The notes under the pieces: generated by a model
The model's database searches: none
What the model saw: the letters and a program-made list of their open reading frames with translations, nothing else
Told to the model about the DNA's origin: nothing
Source of the DNA: Lachnospiraceae bacterium
GTDB lineage: Bacteria > Bacillota > Clostridia > Lachnospirales > Lachnospiraceae
Reading direction: 5' to 3'
NCBI GenBank assembly: GCA_024691425.1
Contig: JAILNQ010000123.1
Coordinates: 124,001-188,000, forward strand
DNA: 64,000 nucleotides
Translations under genes and position numbers: made by a program
In this document: one piece after another, positions 39,440-48,593 of the stretch
How the letters are laid out: each line of letters opens with the position of its first letter
How positions within the stretch are numbered: position 1 is the stretch's first letter

Positions 39440-40723
39440 ATGGGCGCATCAGCAGTTACTGACGAGAGACTTGAGGAGATATACGGCAAAAGCCTTGTCG
39501 CATATCAGAGGGAGCGCATTGATAACGTTCTGAAGCATTATTCGGAAATGTTCTCGGCAGATGATGACATACATTTTTTCTCTGCCGCAGGACGGTCGGA
39601 AATAGGCGGAAACCATACTGACCATCAGCGCGGACAGGTTCTTGCGGCATCGCTTTCCATAGACTCTCTCGCAGCTGCATCGGCCGTGCCTGAAAACGTC
39701 ATAACCCTGCACTCTGAAGGTTACGACACATACAGGATAGACCTTGATGATCTTGAGATCCGTGATGAAGAATCCGGAGCTGCGGCGCTTATAAGAGGCG
39801 TGGTGGCAGGATTTTCGAAGAAAGGATTCAAAACCGGCGGATTCAATGCATACGTTACGAGTGATGTCCTCGGAGGGAGCGGGCTTTCATCGTCCGCTTC
39901 GTTTGAATCGCTGATCGGGGTAATTCTTTCCGGACTGTATAATGACGACGCTGTTTCTCCCGTTGACATCGCCAAGATCGGCCAGTACGCCGAAAATCAT
40001 TACCTGAAAAAACCGTGCGGGCTCATGGATCAGATGGCATGCAGCGTCGGAGGTTTTGTGCACATAGATTTTGCAAAGAACGGGGGCGGGGATCCGTTTT
40101 TCGATGACTCATATCCCTCGATACGCCGCATAGATTTCAACCCCGAAGACTACGGATATACTCTGTGCATCACGGATACGAAAGCGAGCCATGAGGACCT
40201 CACCGACGAATACGCCGCAATACCTGCGGAGATGAAAGAGGTCGCGGCATTTTTCGGAAAGGAAGTGCTGTCTGAAGTATCTGAAAAGGAGTTCCTAGAG
40301 AAAATTCCGGAGATCAGGAAGACGACCGGGGACCGTGCAATAGTGCGTGCCATTCATTTCTTTGAAGAGAATAAGAGAGTCATCTCAGAAGCCGGCGCGC
40401 TGCTAGCGGACGATTTTAACGGTTTCATGAAAAGCTTTGCGGCCTCGGCTAAATCATCATTCGAATATCTCCAGAATGTTTTCTGCGTCAAGGATGCCAG
40501 GCAGCAGAGCATGTCGATCGCTCTTGCGGTCAGCGACTTATATCTTGCAGCTAACGCAAAAGGTGCGGCCAGAGTACACGGCGGCGGATTCGCAGGAACG
40601 ATACAGACTTTCGTAAAGAGTGAATACGCAGACGAATACATAAAGGCAATGGATGCTCTTCTCGGGGAAGGAAGCTCACGCATCTACACCATAAGAAAGT
40701 ACGGCTGCATCCGGATAATCTGA
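39440..40723 (+). CDS. galK: Galactokinase
   Basis: GRSEIGGNHTDHQRGQVLAASL and GGSGLSSSASFESLIG motifs; start refined with RBS ACGGAGGCACAAAATG. Confidence 0.93.
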   Translation: MGASAVTDERLEEIYGKSLVAYQRERIDNVLKHYSEMFSADDDIHFFSAAGRSEIGGNHTDHQRGQVLAASLSIDSLAAASAVPENVITLHSEGYDTYRIDLDDLEIRDEESGAAALIRGVVAGFSKKGFKTGGFNAYVTSDVLGGSGLSSSASFESLIGVILSGLYNDDAVSPVDIAKIGQYAENHYLKKPCGLMDQMACSVGGFVHIDFAKNGGGDPFFDDSYPSIRRIDFNPEDYGYTLCITDTKASHEDLTDEYAAIPAEMKEVAAFFGKEVLSEVSEKEFLEKIPEIRKTTGDRAIVRAIHFFEENKRVISEAGALLADDFNGFMKSFAASAKSSFEYLQNVFCVKDARQQSMSIALAVSDLYLAANAKGAARVHGGGFAGTIQTFVKSEYADEYIKAMDALLGEGSSRIYTIRKYGCIRII

Positions 40724-40737
40724 ATCCTGTCCTTTTT

Positions 40738-42330
40738 TCATTCAAACTGGCTTATGAACCGCATAAATGCTTCGATTCCTTCAGGCGTCTGTTTATAGAC
40801 GCCTGCATTTTCGAGCACATGCGAAAATACGATACCGGTCTCCTGCCTTAAGAATTCTTTGATGGCGTCGGTTTCTTTTTCACGGTTTTTTTGCAGCGTG
40901 TCTACGTTATCCTTAAGGATCTGCCTTATCCATTCCTCGTGCACATTAAGCTTCTCGTCTTTTTTCAGCTCGCAGCAAACCGCTTCTGTTACGTCACCAT
41001 CCGCACGGCTCAAGCTGTTTTCAATGATCTCTTCAATCATTCCGAGCTCATACCGTAGCCTTGCCGGAAGTATCGCCATGCCCATCACCTCGATGAGCCC
41101 TATGTTCTCTTTCTTTATATGATGGTACTCGCTATGAGGATGATAAACGCCCAGAGGATGCTCTGCTGTCGTTATGTTGTTCCGGAGCACGAGGTCCATC
41201 TCATATCTGTTTCCGCGCATCCTCGCTATCGGAGTTATCGTATTGTGAGGCGTTTTTATGCCGTCCTCGTACGTATGCGCAAAAATGAACGCCTGCTCAT
41301 CCGTGTAGTTTCTCCATGCATCAAGTATCATCGTGCAGACCTTGATAAGCTCTGCCATGTTCTCAGTTCTGAGCCTTATAGTCGTAAGCGGCCAGTTTAT
41401 CAGTCCTGCTTCAATATCTTCATAGCCCTTCAGCGTGAACTTCTTTGCATATCCCGCCCTTACCATAGGGAATTCATAGCATCCGCCCTGGAAATGATCA
41501 TGCGTCAGTATCGATCCGCCGACTATCGGAAGGTCCGCATTCGATCCGACCGTGTAGTGCGGGAACGCCTGTATGAAATCGAGGAGCTTTGCGAAAGCAT
41601 CCTCATCGATCTTCATCGGAGTGTGCTCTGCATTGAAAACTATGCAGTGCTCGTTGTAATAGACATATGGGCTGTACTGAAGATAATATGACTGCCCGCA
41701 TAGCTTTATCGGAATGATGCGGTGATTCTGCCGTGCAGGATGCGTCAGCGTTCCTGCGTATCCTTCATTCTCCCGGCACAGAAGACAGAGCGGATAACCT
41801 GACTTAGGGGCATTCAGCGCATTCGCTATATCCCTCGGATCCTTCTCCGGCTTCGACAGGTTTATCGTTATGTCAAGATCGCCGAAAGGCGTTGAAGACA
41901 CCCACTTTATATCCTTTGCGATACGGTCGGTCCTGATATAGTTGGTCGCATTAGAAAACGAATAATACCAGTCTGTTGCATCCTTCGGCGAAACCCGGTA
42001 TTTTTCCATGAAGTGTCTGTTCACTGCCGACGGCGGCGGGGTTATAAGCCCCATGATCTTCGTATCAAAAAGATCACGCGAGGCAATAGTGTCGCTTTTT
42101 AATATCCCTTTCGAAACGGCATATTCCGTCATATCCTCAAGGATAAAATGAAGATCACGCGAAGGTGCGCTTCCTCCTTCCGGCTTGAACTCGTCTTCCT
42201 CAAAAAGCTCGAGAAGCCTGTTCCTGCACAGTATCTCGTCATCCTCTTCGATAAGGCCGCATCCTCTTCCGTATGTTATAAGCTCATCTATAAGATCCGA
42301 AACCGATCTGCCGTTTTCGTTCATATTCAT
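40738..42330 (-). CDS. galT: UDP-glucose--hexose-1-phosphate uridylyltransferase (GalT2-type)
   Basis: GYPLCLLCRENEGYAGTLTHPARQNHRIIPI, YVYYNEHCIVFNAEHTPMKI, LTHDHFQGGCYEFPM. Confidence 0.94.
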   Translation of the reverse strand: MNMNENGRSVSDLIDELITYGRGCGLIEEDDEILCRNRLLELFEEDEFKPEGGSAPSRDLHFILEDMTEYAVSKGILKSDTIASRDLFDTKIMGLITPPPSAVNRHFMEKYRVSPKDATDWYYSFSNATNYIRTDRIAKDIKWVSSTPFGDLDITINLSKPEKDPRDIANALNAPKSGYPLCLLCRENEGYAGTLTHPARQNHRIIPIKLCGQSYYLQYSPYVYYNEHCIVFNAEHTPMKIDEDAFAKLLDFIQAFPHYTVGSNADLPIVGGSILTHDHFQGGCYEFPMVRAGYAKKFTLKGYEDIEAGLINWPLTTIRLRTENMAELIKVCTMILDAWRNYTDEQAFIFAHTYEDGIKTPHNTITPIARMRGNRYEMDLVLRNNITTAEHPLGVYHPHSEYHHIKKENIGLIEVMGMAILPARLRYELGMIEEIIENSLSRADGDVTEAVCCELKKDEKLNVHEEWIRQILKDNVDTLQKNREKETDAIKEFLRQETGIVFSHVLENAGVYKQTPEGIEAFMRFISQFE

Positions 42331-42367
42331 TCTCCTTCTGCTATTGAACAACATCCGATCCGAAACC

Positions 42368-42391
42368 TGTCAGATTTTACAAAAACTGACA
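42368..42391. promoter_or_regulatory. Inverted repeat TGTCAG-N12-CTGACA downstream of the galT -10
   Basis: Read directly; lies between a minus-strand TATAAT (plus ~42409-42415) and the galT start. Confidence 0.5.
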
Positions 42392-42450
42392 CGTTCGGCA
42401 GTATTAAGATTATATCACTGTTCAAGCCTATATGATATAATAATCATGTT

Positions 42451-43779
42451 ATGGAACAGATGAACTTATTCTCGGATTCACCATCACAGTTCACAAGATC
42501 GCCCCTCGCGAGCAGGCTGCGTCCGGAAACGCTCGACGAATACGTCGGCCAGCAGCACCTCGTCGGACCGGGAATGCTTCTTCGTCAGCTCATCGAGAAG
42601 GACCAGATATCCTCCATGATCTTCTGGGGACCTCCCGGTGTCGGTAAAACCACGCTTGCCCGCATCATCGCGGGAAGAACCAATGCGAATTTCGTCGAAT
42701 TCTCTGCCGTGACCAGCGGAATAAAAGAAGTCAAAGAAGTCATGAAAAATGCGGAAGACAACCGCAGGCTCGGTATCAAGACTCTTCTTTTTGCGGACGA
42801 GATACACCGCTTCAACAAAGCCCAGCAGGATGCGTTCCTTCCTTATGTTGAAAAAGGAAGCATAATTCTCGTGGGCGCTACAACGGAAAATCCTTCATTC
42901 GAGATCAATTCCGCTCTTCTTTCAAGATGCAAGGTGTTCATATTGAAAGCGCTCACCGAAGATGACCTGTACAGGCTTCTTCAGCATGCGCTCACATCTG
43001 AAAAAGGGCTCGGCGGATCACAGATAGACATATCAGAAAATGACCTTCACTCCATCGCGGCATTTTCGAACGGAGATGCCAGGACAGCTCTCAATACTCT
43101 TGAGATGGTAGTGAACAACAGCACGCTGAATAAAGACGGAGTGATAGAAGTTACAACAGAAACGGTGGCGCAGTGCATGGACCGCCGCTCGCTCCTATAT
43201 GATAAGAACGGCGAAGAGCATTACAACATCATTTCCGCTCTTCATAAATCCATGCGCAATTCCGACCCTGATGCCGCGGTCTACTGGATGAGCCGGATGA
43301 TCGACGGCGGCGAAGATCCTCTGTACATCGCAAGAAGAATGGTAAGGTTCGCGAGCGAGGATGTCGGAATGGCCGATTCGAATGCGCTGAACGTTGCAGT
43401 GAACGCATACCAGGCGTGCCACTTCCTAGGGCTTCCCGAATGCAACGTGCATCTTGCCCATGCGGCCGTCTATCTCTCGATGGCTCCGAAGTCGAATGCC
43501 CTCGAGGTCGCATGTAACATGGCAGCCGAGGACATAAAGAACTCTCCCGCCGAACCGGTTCCTATGAATATACGGAACGCGCCGACCAGCCTCATGAAAG
43601 AGGCCGGCTATGGAAAAGGCTACATATATGCGCATGACACCGAGGAAAAGATCACGAAGATGCAGTGTCTCCCCGATGCATTAAAGGACAGAAGATACTA
43701 CGAGCCGGGAGTCATGGGCGACGAGGCAGCAGTTAAGGAACGCCTCGACGAGATCAGAAAATGGAGAAGCGAAGACTGA
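42451..43779 (+). CDS. rarA: Replication-associated recombination protein A (RarA/MgsA AAA ATPase)
   Basis: RPETLDEYVGQQHLVGPGMLLRQLIEKDQISSMIFWGPPGVGKTTLARIIA and ALLSRCKVFILKALTEDDL. Confidence 0.96.
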   Translation: MEQMNLFSDSPSQFTRSPLASRLRPETLDEYVGQQHLVGPGMLLRQLIEKDQISSMIFWGPPGVGKTTLARIIAGRTNANFVEFSAVTSGIKEVKEVMKNAEDNRRLGIKTLLFADEIHRFNKAQQDAFLPYVEKGSIILVGATTENPSFEINSALLSRCKVFILKALTEDDLYRLLQHALTSEKGLGGSQIDISENDLHSIAAFSNGDARTALNTLEMVVNNSTLNKDGVIEVTTETVAQCMDRRSLLYDKNGEEHYNIISALHKSMRNSDPDAAVYWMSRMIDGGEDPLYIARRMVRFASEDVGMADSNALNVAVNAYQACHFLGLPECNVHLAHAAVYLSMAPKSNALEVACNMAAEDIKNSPAEPVPMNIRNAPTSLMKEAGYGKGYIYAHDTEEKITKMQCLPDALKDRRYYEPGVMGDEAAVKERLDEIRKWRSED

Positions 43780-43786
43780 ACGGTGC

Positions 43787-43815
43787 TTGTAATAAGCACC
43801 GTCCAGTGGTAGAAT
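43787..43815 (+). promoter_or_regulatory. Candidate sigma-A promoter of tRNA-Gly: TTGTAA-17 nt-TAGAAT
   Basis: Spacing of exactly 17 nt, -10 is ~14 nt upstream of the tRNA 5' end; the -35 overlaps a hairpin (43780-43802). Confidence 0.5.
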
Positions 43816-43828
43816 ATCATAGTCAGAC

Positions 43829-43899
43829 GCAGGGTTAGTACATCGGTAGTACATCGGCTTCCCAAGCCGAGGAGGCGGGTTCGATTCCCGTACCCTGCT
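43829..43899 (+). tRNA. tRNA-Gly (anticodon CCC)
   Basis: GCAGGGT/ACCCTGC acceptor stem, GTAC/GTAC D-stem, TCGGC-TTCCCAA-GCCGA anticodon arm, GCGGG-TTCGATT-CCCGT T-arm; no encoded CCA. Confidence 0.93.
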
Positions 43900-43909
43900 T
43901 CTTTTTGTT

Positions 43910-46075
43910 CTACAGATCCTGTCGTCTGCGCCTGTCATTGGCATCGCGATAGAATCTCTTTTTTTCTTCATACATTCTCTGATCCGCTTCCATCTTATGC
44001 GAATTATAATCCTCGTCTCCTTGCGAAGCGAACGATCCGCCCAAAGCCACGTGAATGCCCTGCTGTTCAACCATATCCCTTACTTTTTCGATGTTGCTCT
44101 CGAACGTCTCCTTATAATTCTCATAAGTGTACACAGCAAATTCATCGCCACCTAGTCGATAGACGTTATTGCGGCCAAACACTTCCGAGAGTGCGGATGC
44201 CACTTTTTTTATCATCGCATCTCCTGCTTCATGTCCTTCCTTATCGTTCACCACCTTAAGTCCGTTGACATCGCACATGATGAATCCGTACGGTCTTGAA
44301 GTATCAAGACTGTCTCTCTCATATTCACGAAGAGCCCGTCTGTTGCCAACTTCGGTAAGCCCATCATGATAACTGTAATCAACAAGGCGTCTCTGATTGT
44401 CTCTTGTTGCAACAAGCTCGGACAGGAAAAACATGAGAAGTTTTATGATCTCGGATATCTCTTCCATCATATTGACCGGCGGATTGTCTACACCGAAGAA
44501 TCCTATATATGAACCGTTAAGTATGAGCGGTCCCGTAACCAGCGTTTTAGTTCCCTGCGGTTTTAAGAGTTCATACATATTTTCACTGACTTCACGATAT
44601 TTTTCCAGGTCATATATCAGGACATGACCGCCTCTTTCATACTCCTCATACCATGTATCAATGAAGCCTGTATACTTTACTCCCTTGAGGTTATCTATCT
44701 CCGGCGTTACGCCTTCGGCACAGTATTCATACGTATTGTCAAAAGTCCCGTTGCCCATGTCTTCAAATATATATGCTCGGTCGGCGTGAAGTTCACTGCA
44801 CAGATACTCAAGTACTTTTTCGATCTTCTCGTCGGGATCCATAGAGCCCATGATGTACTGAAGCAGATGATTGACAAAACGGTCTCTTTCAAGAGACGTC
44901 TTTTCTCTTGCCCACCAGTCAAATATCTGGAAACCCATGAACAGGAAGAAACTCACAAGCCCGAACCTGAACCAGCTTCCGTGCCATATTGATCCTCTCC
45001 GGGCTACCATATACCTTCCCATATCGATAAACGATGTGGCTATGAAAATAGCCGCGCCTATGTAAAAATATTTCATATAAGAAGAAATCGATCTTCTGCG
45101 GCAGTAGCGCTCGTTGTTTATCAGCATTATGATCAGCCATATCAACTGGATGGCATATGAAAAATAGATCACCGGTACCATCCGATGCATATCAATATCA
45201 TAGGCATATCTTGCCGTAAACAGGCACATTAAACATGCAACAGTAAACACAAAAGACAGATAAGGATATATTTTCTTCTGTTGTTTTGTTTTGGAATTCA
45301 CGAAATAGATCATCGGGAAGCCTGCCAGATGAAGGATCAGATACACGATCTCCCGCGATGCATATGTAGTTCCGGTCAGAAGCTGCGGCAGACCCGTATC
45401 ACACAGGCTCCAAAATCCGAAAAGGATTGCAGAAAGGCCGAGCGCCCACAGTGAGCGCATCATGGGGTTTTTGTACGACATTACAAAAAAGAATGCAATG
45501 ATGACCACTCCGAAAATGATCATCAGAATGGACAGATTCATTCCCGTGATATTACGCCTCATAACGGCGTATCGGTACAGTTCTTCATCTCCTAGCTGAA
45601 TCTCGTTGACTAGTCCACCATGTCTGTCGTTAAAAGCCGTCTCGGCTTCTATTCGGACCACAGCGCCTTCATACTTGGTCCCCAGTCCTATCATATGATA
45701 GGAAATACCATCTCCTGTACCTGTCAGGTTTTCCATGGTATTGAAGGAATACATCTCTTTGTCATTTATATATACGGAAAAATTCAGATTGCTTGTTGAA
45801 AAATAAATTGAATCCGATTCTTCCATCTTTGAGGGCAGAGTCTTTGACGCAGTAAAACTGCCCCCGAGTTTGCCTGCGGTGATCACATTTATCTTGACTG
45901 CTTCCCCCGTATCAAGTATCCAATCACTGGAAAAATCCTGATCTGCAGCTTCCTTATCGGTATGCATGAACTCCTGCATATCGGTATAAAAACAGACATG
46001 AGCCAGCGTCAGAATAAGTATGATAAAATATACGGACACGCAGGCTTTCATCAGCTTGCCTATGTTAGATCTCAT
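43910..46075 (-). CDS. Diguanylate cyclase: 7-TM N-terminus, GAF-like middle, GGDEF C-terminus
   Basis: HDGLTEVGNRRALREYERD and RLGGDEFAVYTYEN; membrane N-terminal half. Confidence 0.9.
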   Translation of the reverse strand: MRSNIGKLMKACVSVYFIILILTLAHVCFYTDMQEFMHTDKEAADQDFSSDWILDTGEAVKINVITAGKLGGSFTASKTLPSKMEESDSIYFSTSNLNFSVYINDKEMYSFNTMENLTGTGDGISYHMIGLGTKYEGAVVRIEAETAFNDRHGGLVNEIQLGDEELYRYAVMRRNITGMNLSILMIIFGVVIIAFFFVMSYKNPMMRSLWALGLSAILFGFWSLCDTGLPQLLTGTTYASREIVYLILHLAGFPMIYFVNSKTKQQKKIYPYLSFVFTVACLMCLFTARYAYDIDMHRMVPVIYFSYAIQLIWLIIMLINNERYCRRRSISSYMKYFYIGAAIFIATSFIDMGRYMVARRGSIWHGSWFRFGLVSFFLFMGFQIFDWWAREKTSLERDRFVNHLLQYIMGSMDPDEKIEKVLEYLCSELHADRAYIFEDMGNGTFDNTYEYCAEGVTPEIDNLKGVKYTGFIDTWYEEYERGGHVLIYDLEKYREVSENMYELLKPQGTKTLVTGPLILNGSYIGFFGVDNPPVNMMEEISEIIKLLMFFLSELVATRDNQRRLVDYSYHDGLTEVGNRRALREYERDSLDTSRPYGFIMCDVNGLKVVNDKEGHEAGDAMIKKVASALSEVFGRNNVYRLGGDEFAVYTYENYKETFESNIEKVRDMVEQQGIHVALGGSFASQGDEDYNSHKMEADQRMYEEKKRFYRDANDRRRRQDL

Positions 46076-46165
46076 AAAGCACCTCGTACGTCTTTGGGTA
46101 TTTATAATTTTACCTTGTTTTTCTCCCTAAGTCAGTATTTAATTATATTCTTGTGTACAGTTCTG

Positions 46166-46741
46166 TTATCGCAGATCAGAAGTTCCGGCTGGTAAATCAT
46201 ATAGCCTCTTCAGATATTTTGCTATCGTATCCTTTAAATACTCAGGATCATCCTTCATTCCCTGACGGACCCAGCATGATATGACATTCCATATCGCCCC
46301 GATATTCAGAGCGATCAGGTACTCGCTATCCAGTCCCTTAAAAAGTCCGACAAAAGGATTGTCCGCACTTACCGTTCCCGTCTTATGCAGTAAAAGGTAC
46401 TCATTCATGCAGTTAAGCACCACATGAAGCATATCGTTTTTTTCCAGGAGAATCAACATTTCCCTGTTCTTCTCGACGAATGAAAATATCGTGGAAAGAA
46501 CATCTGCACTGCCGCCATCTACGATACCGAAATAATCCTTCAGATCTTTTCTCACGATCGATAAAAGAACATCATCTTTTGACTCGAAATTTCTGTAGAA
46601 AGTCTTTCTGGCAAGTTTTGATTCGATAAGTATCTGCTTTACAGAAATATCATTGTAAGGATACTGATGCATCAGCGCAAGCAGTGCCTCCGTTATTTCT
46701 CTCTGAGACCTTAATGCTGAAGGGTTTGATGATTCTATCAT
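46166..46741 (-). CDS. TetR-family transcriptional regulator
   Basis: HTH YPYNDISVKQILIESKLARKTFYRNFESKDDVL. Confidence 0.85.
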   Translation of the reverse strand: MIESSNPSALRSQREITEALLALMHQYPYNDISVKQILIESKLARKTFYRNFESKDDVLLSIVRKDLKDYFGIVDGGSADVLSTIFSFVEKNREMLILLEKNDMLHVVLNCMNEYLLLHKTGTVSADNPFVGLFKGLDSEYLIALNIGAIWNVISCWVRQGMKDDPEYLKDTIAKYLKRLYDLPAGTSDLR

Positions 46742-46872
46742 AATCTTTTTTTCCTGAAAGTGACACTATTTCATAAAATTGTGTATCTTCCTGCTGATGT
46801 ATTTACATCTTCGGGATTTACAGTATCATAAAATCAAAAGTGATACAAGTGTGTCAGTTAAGGAGGCAGAAA

Positions 46873-47481
46873 ATGAAAGAATATCTTTTACTTTTACCGA
46901 TTATATTTATTTTTCATGACATGGAGGAAATCGTAGGATTCGGGTGGTTTTTCCGAAAAAATCAATGGCTTTTCGACCGCTATCCGACAGTGACGGCAAT
47001 GTACCGTGATTCGAATGAAACGGGCTGGAAGATAGGAGTATACGAAGAGTTCATCCCTTTTTTCGGCGTCAGCCTTCTGGCTTACTACTTTCCGGGCAAC
47101 GTCCTGTTTGCCATCTGGTACGGATTTTTCATAGATCTTGCAGCGCATTTTGTAATACATATTGCGTTCTCGATCAAGATCGGAAAATACATTCCCTCAG
47201 TGATCACGAGCATCATCTGCCTTCCAATAAGCATTCTGATACTTTTCAGATGCAGCCTTTTACTTACATTTGATGCCGCAACGGTGATTTCTGTCATTGC
47301 AGGGATACTGATAATGATCGCAAATTTTGCTTTTTTAAGGCATTTCATTCCATTCATGAGCAGAAAAATCCCCGCTCACCGGGGCTGCCCGTCAATCATT
47401 GAACAGGCTTCTTATTATGGAAATAATATTCCAGATCGAGCCCCATATCTGCCAGAAAAGGAGCAGAAGAAGTGCAGCTGA
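46873..47481 (+). CDS. HXXEE-domain membrane protein
   Basis: IFIFHDMEEIVGFGWFFRKN; RBS AAGGAGGCAGAAAATG; C-terminal tail after FMSRK looks non-homologous. Confidence 0.75.
   Translation: MKEYLLLLPIIFIFHDMEEIVGFGWFFRKNQWLFDRYPTVTAMYRDSNETGWKIGVYEEFIPFFGVSLLAYYFPGNVLFAIWYGFFIDLAAHFVIHIAFSIKIGKYIPSVITSIICLPISILILFRCSLLLTFDAATVISVIAGILIMIANFAFLRHFIPFMSRKIPAHRGCPSIIEQASYYGNNIPDRAPYLPEKEQKKCS
47366..47381 (-). terminator. Short GC-rich hairpin + T5 downstream of the 37-aa ORF
   Basis: Minus strand CCCCG-GTGAG-CGGGG-ATTTTT. Confidence 0.5.
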
Positions 47482-47505
47482 TGCAGCGCCTAGTACTATT
47501 TTCAT
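47392..47505 (-). CDS. Unlisted 37-aa hydrophobic peptide MKIVLGAASAALLLLLFWQIWGSIWNIISIIRSLFND
   Basis: ATG preceded by CGGAGGTAATTTCAG RBS, one TM segment, stop followed by a terminator-like hairpin; antisense to the 3' end of the HXXEE ORF. Confidence 0.55.
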   Translation of the reverse strand: MKIVLGAASAALLLLLFWQIWGSIWNIISIIRSLFND

Positions 47506-47512
47506 CTGAAAT

Positions 47513-47725
47513 TACCTCCGATCACTGATGGACTGCGACGTGATCCTCGGCGGATATGTCGGTGCATATCTTGAGCCGTATCTCGATGAGATAAAAAGAA
47601 GGGCGCTCAGGATCAATACTTTTGATTCCGACGCCGACTTCATCAAACTGTGTTCATATAAGAGCGAATCAATAGCGGCAGGTGCCGCGCTTTACTACAT
47701 TTCCCAGTTCATCAACACGATCTGA
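47513..47725 (+). pseudogene. C-terminal remnant of a ROK-family protein
   Basis: LRSLMDCDVILGGYVGAYLEPYLDEIKRRAL...YKSESIAAGAALYYISQFI matches ROK C-termini; no N-terminal HTH/kinase part upstream. Confidence 0.75.
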
Positions 47726-47744
47726 GACTATTCTCCGTTGATCT

Positions 47745-48575
47745 TCATAACTGTTCTATCCAGGTAAAGAACTTATCAAGTCCTTTGTTCTCCTGACGTG
47801 TCTCTAAAAAGCATCCTGCGGTATACCATGAATGCGTGTCCTTCTTGTCGGTCACGCTATAGATCTCGCATGCGTTTCCTGCCTCTTCGGCTTTTTTCGC
47901 AAACTCCTCTGCGCACGAATAATTAAGAATACCGTCATGCCTGCTCTGTATAAGAATGGCAGGGATATGATTCTTCGATATCAGATTTACGGGTTCGCCG
48001 CATTTTCTGTCATAATCCTTGCTGAACAGCTGATTCAGAAGGAGCCGAAGCGTAAGGGTTGAATTATTGAAACTGTAAGGTCCGCCGAATCCGGCAAATC
48101 CTATGATACCCGAAATGTCCACGCCGTACTTTTCCTGATCGCCGGCACTGTAGCACAGTATCGATGTGAGATGCGCACCCGCGGAAGGCCCTGACACAAC
48201 GATCTTCGATGTATCGATCCCTTTTTCCCTGAGATAACCTATCGCGGCATTATAACATCTGCACACATCCTCGATCTGGCACGGATACTTGTTTTTGGGC
48301 GACAGACGGTAACCGCCTGAGATCACGCGATACCCTTCCCCCGCGATCGCCTGCCCGACATAGTCGAAATAATCCGGATCTCCGGCATTCCATCCTCCGC
48401 CGTGCACCCAGAAAATAACTTTCGATCTGACCGCATTTTCGGGCTCATAGTACAGAAAATACTGGTCCTTGTCCGATCCGTATGATACGCGTTCAGGTGT
48501 ATATTTTTTCTCCGCCTTTGACAGTCTTTTGAAAAGTCCGAAATAGCTGAAGCTTTCACGCAGAAAATCTTTCAT
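47745..48575 (-). CDS. Alpha/beta hydrolase (esterase/lipase-like)
   Basis: VIFWVHGGGWNAGDPDYFDY, VVSGPSAGAHLTSILCYSAG. Confidence 0.88.
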   Translation of the reverse strand: MKDFLRESFSYFGLFKRLSKAEKKYTPERVSYGSDKDQYFLYYEPENAVRSKVIFWVHGGGWNAGDPDYFDYVGQAIAGEGYRVISGGYRLSPKNKYPCQIEDVCRCYNAAIGYLREKGIDTSKIVVSGPSAGAHLTSILCYSAGDQEKYGVDISGIIGFAGFGGPYSFNNSTLTLRLLLNQLFSKDYDRKCGEPVNLISKNHIPAILIQSRHDGILNYSCAEEFAKKAEEAGNACEIYSVTDKKDTHSWYTAGCFLETRQENKGLDKFFTWIEQL

Positions 48576-48593
48576 TTTATTCCCTCTTAGCTT

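Noticed and set aside
40782-40805. Perfect 9-bp inverted repeat CAGGCGTCT-N6-AGACGCCTG past the galK stop
   Set aside because: Lies inside the galT coding region and has only a short T-run; could terminate galK but evidence is too thin for a feature call.
43801-43825. Possible degenerate tRNA D-arm (GTCCAGTGGTAGAATATCA) before tRNA-Gly
   Set aside because: Better explained as the -10 region (TAGAAT) of the tRNA promoter; no acceptor or anticodon arm present.
43681-44070. 129-aa minus ORF spanning the tRNA and rarA end
   Set aside because: Covers a well-supported tRNA and overlaps rarA and the GGDEF gene in another frame.
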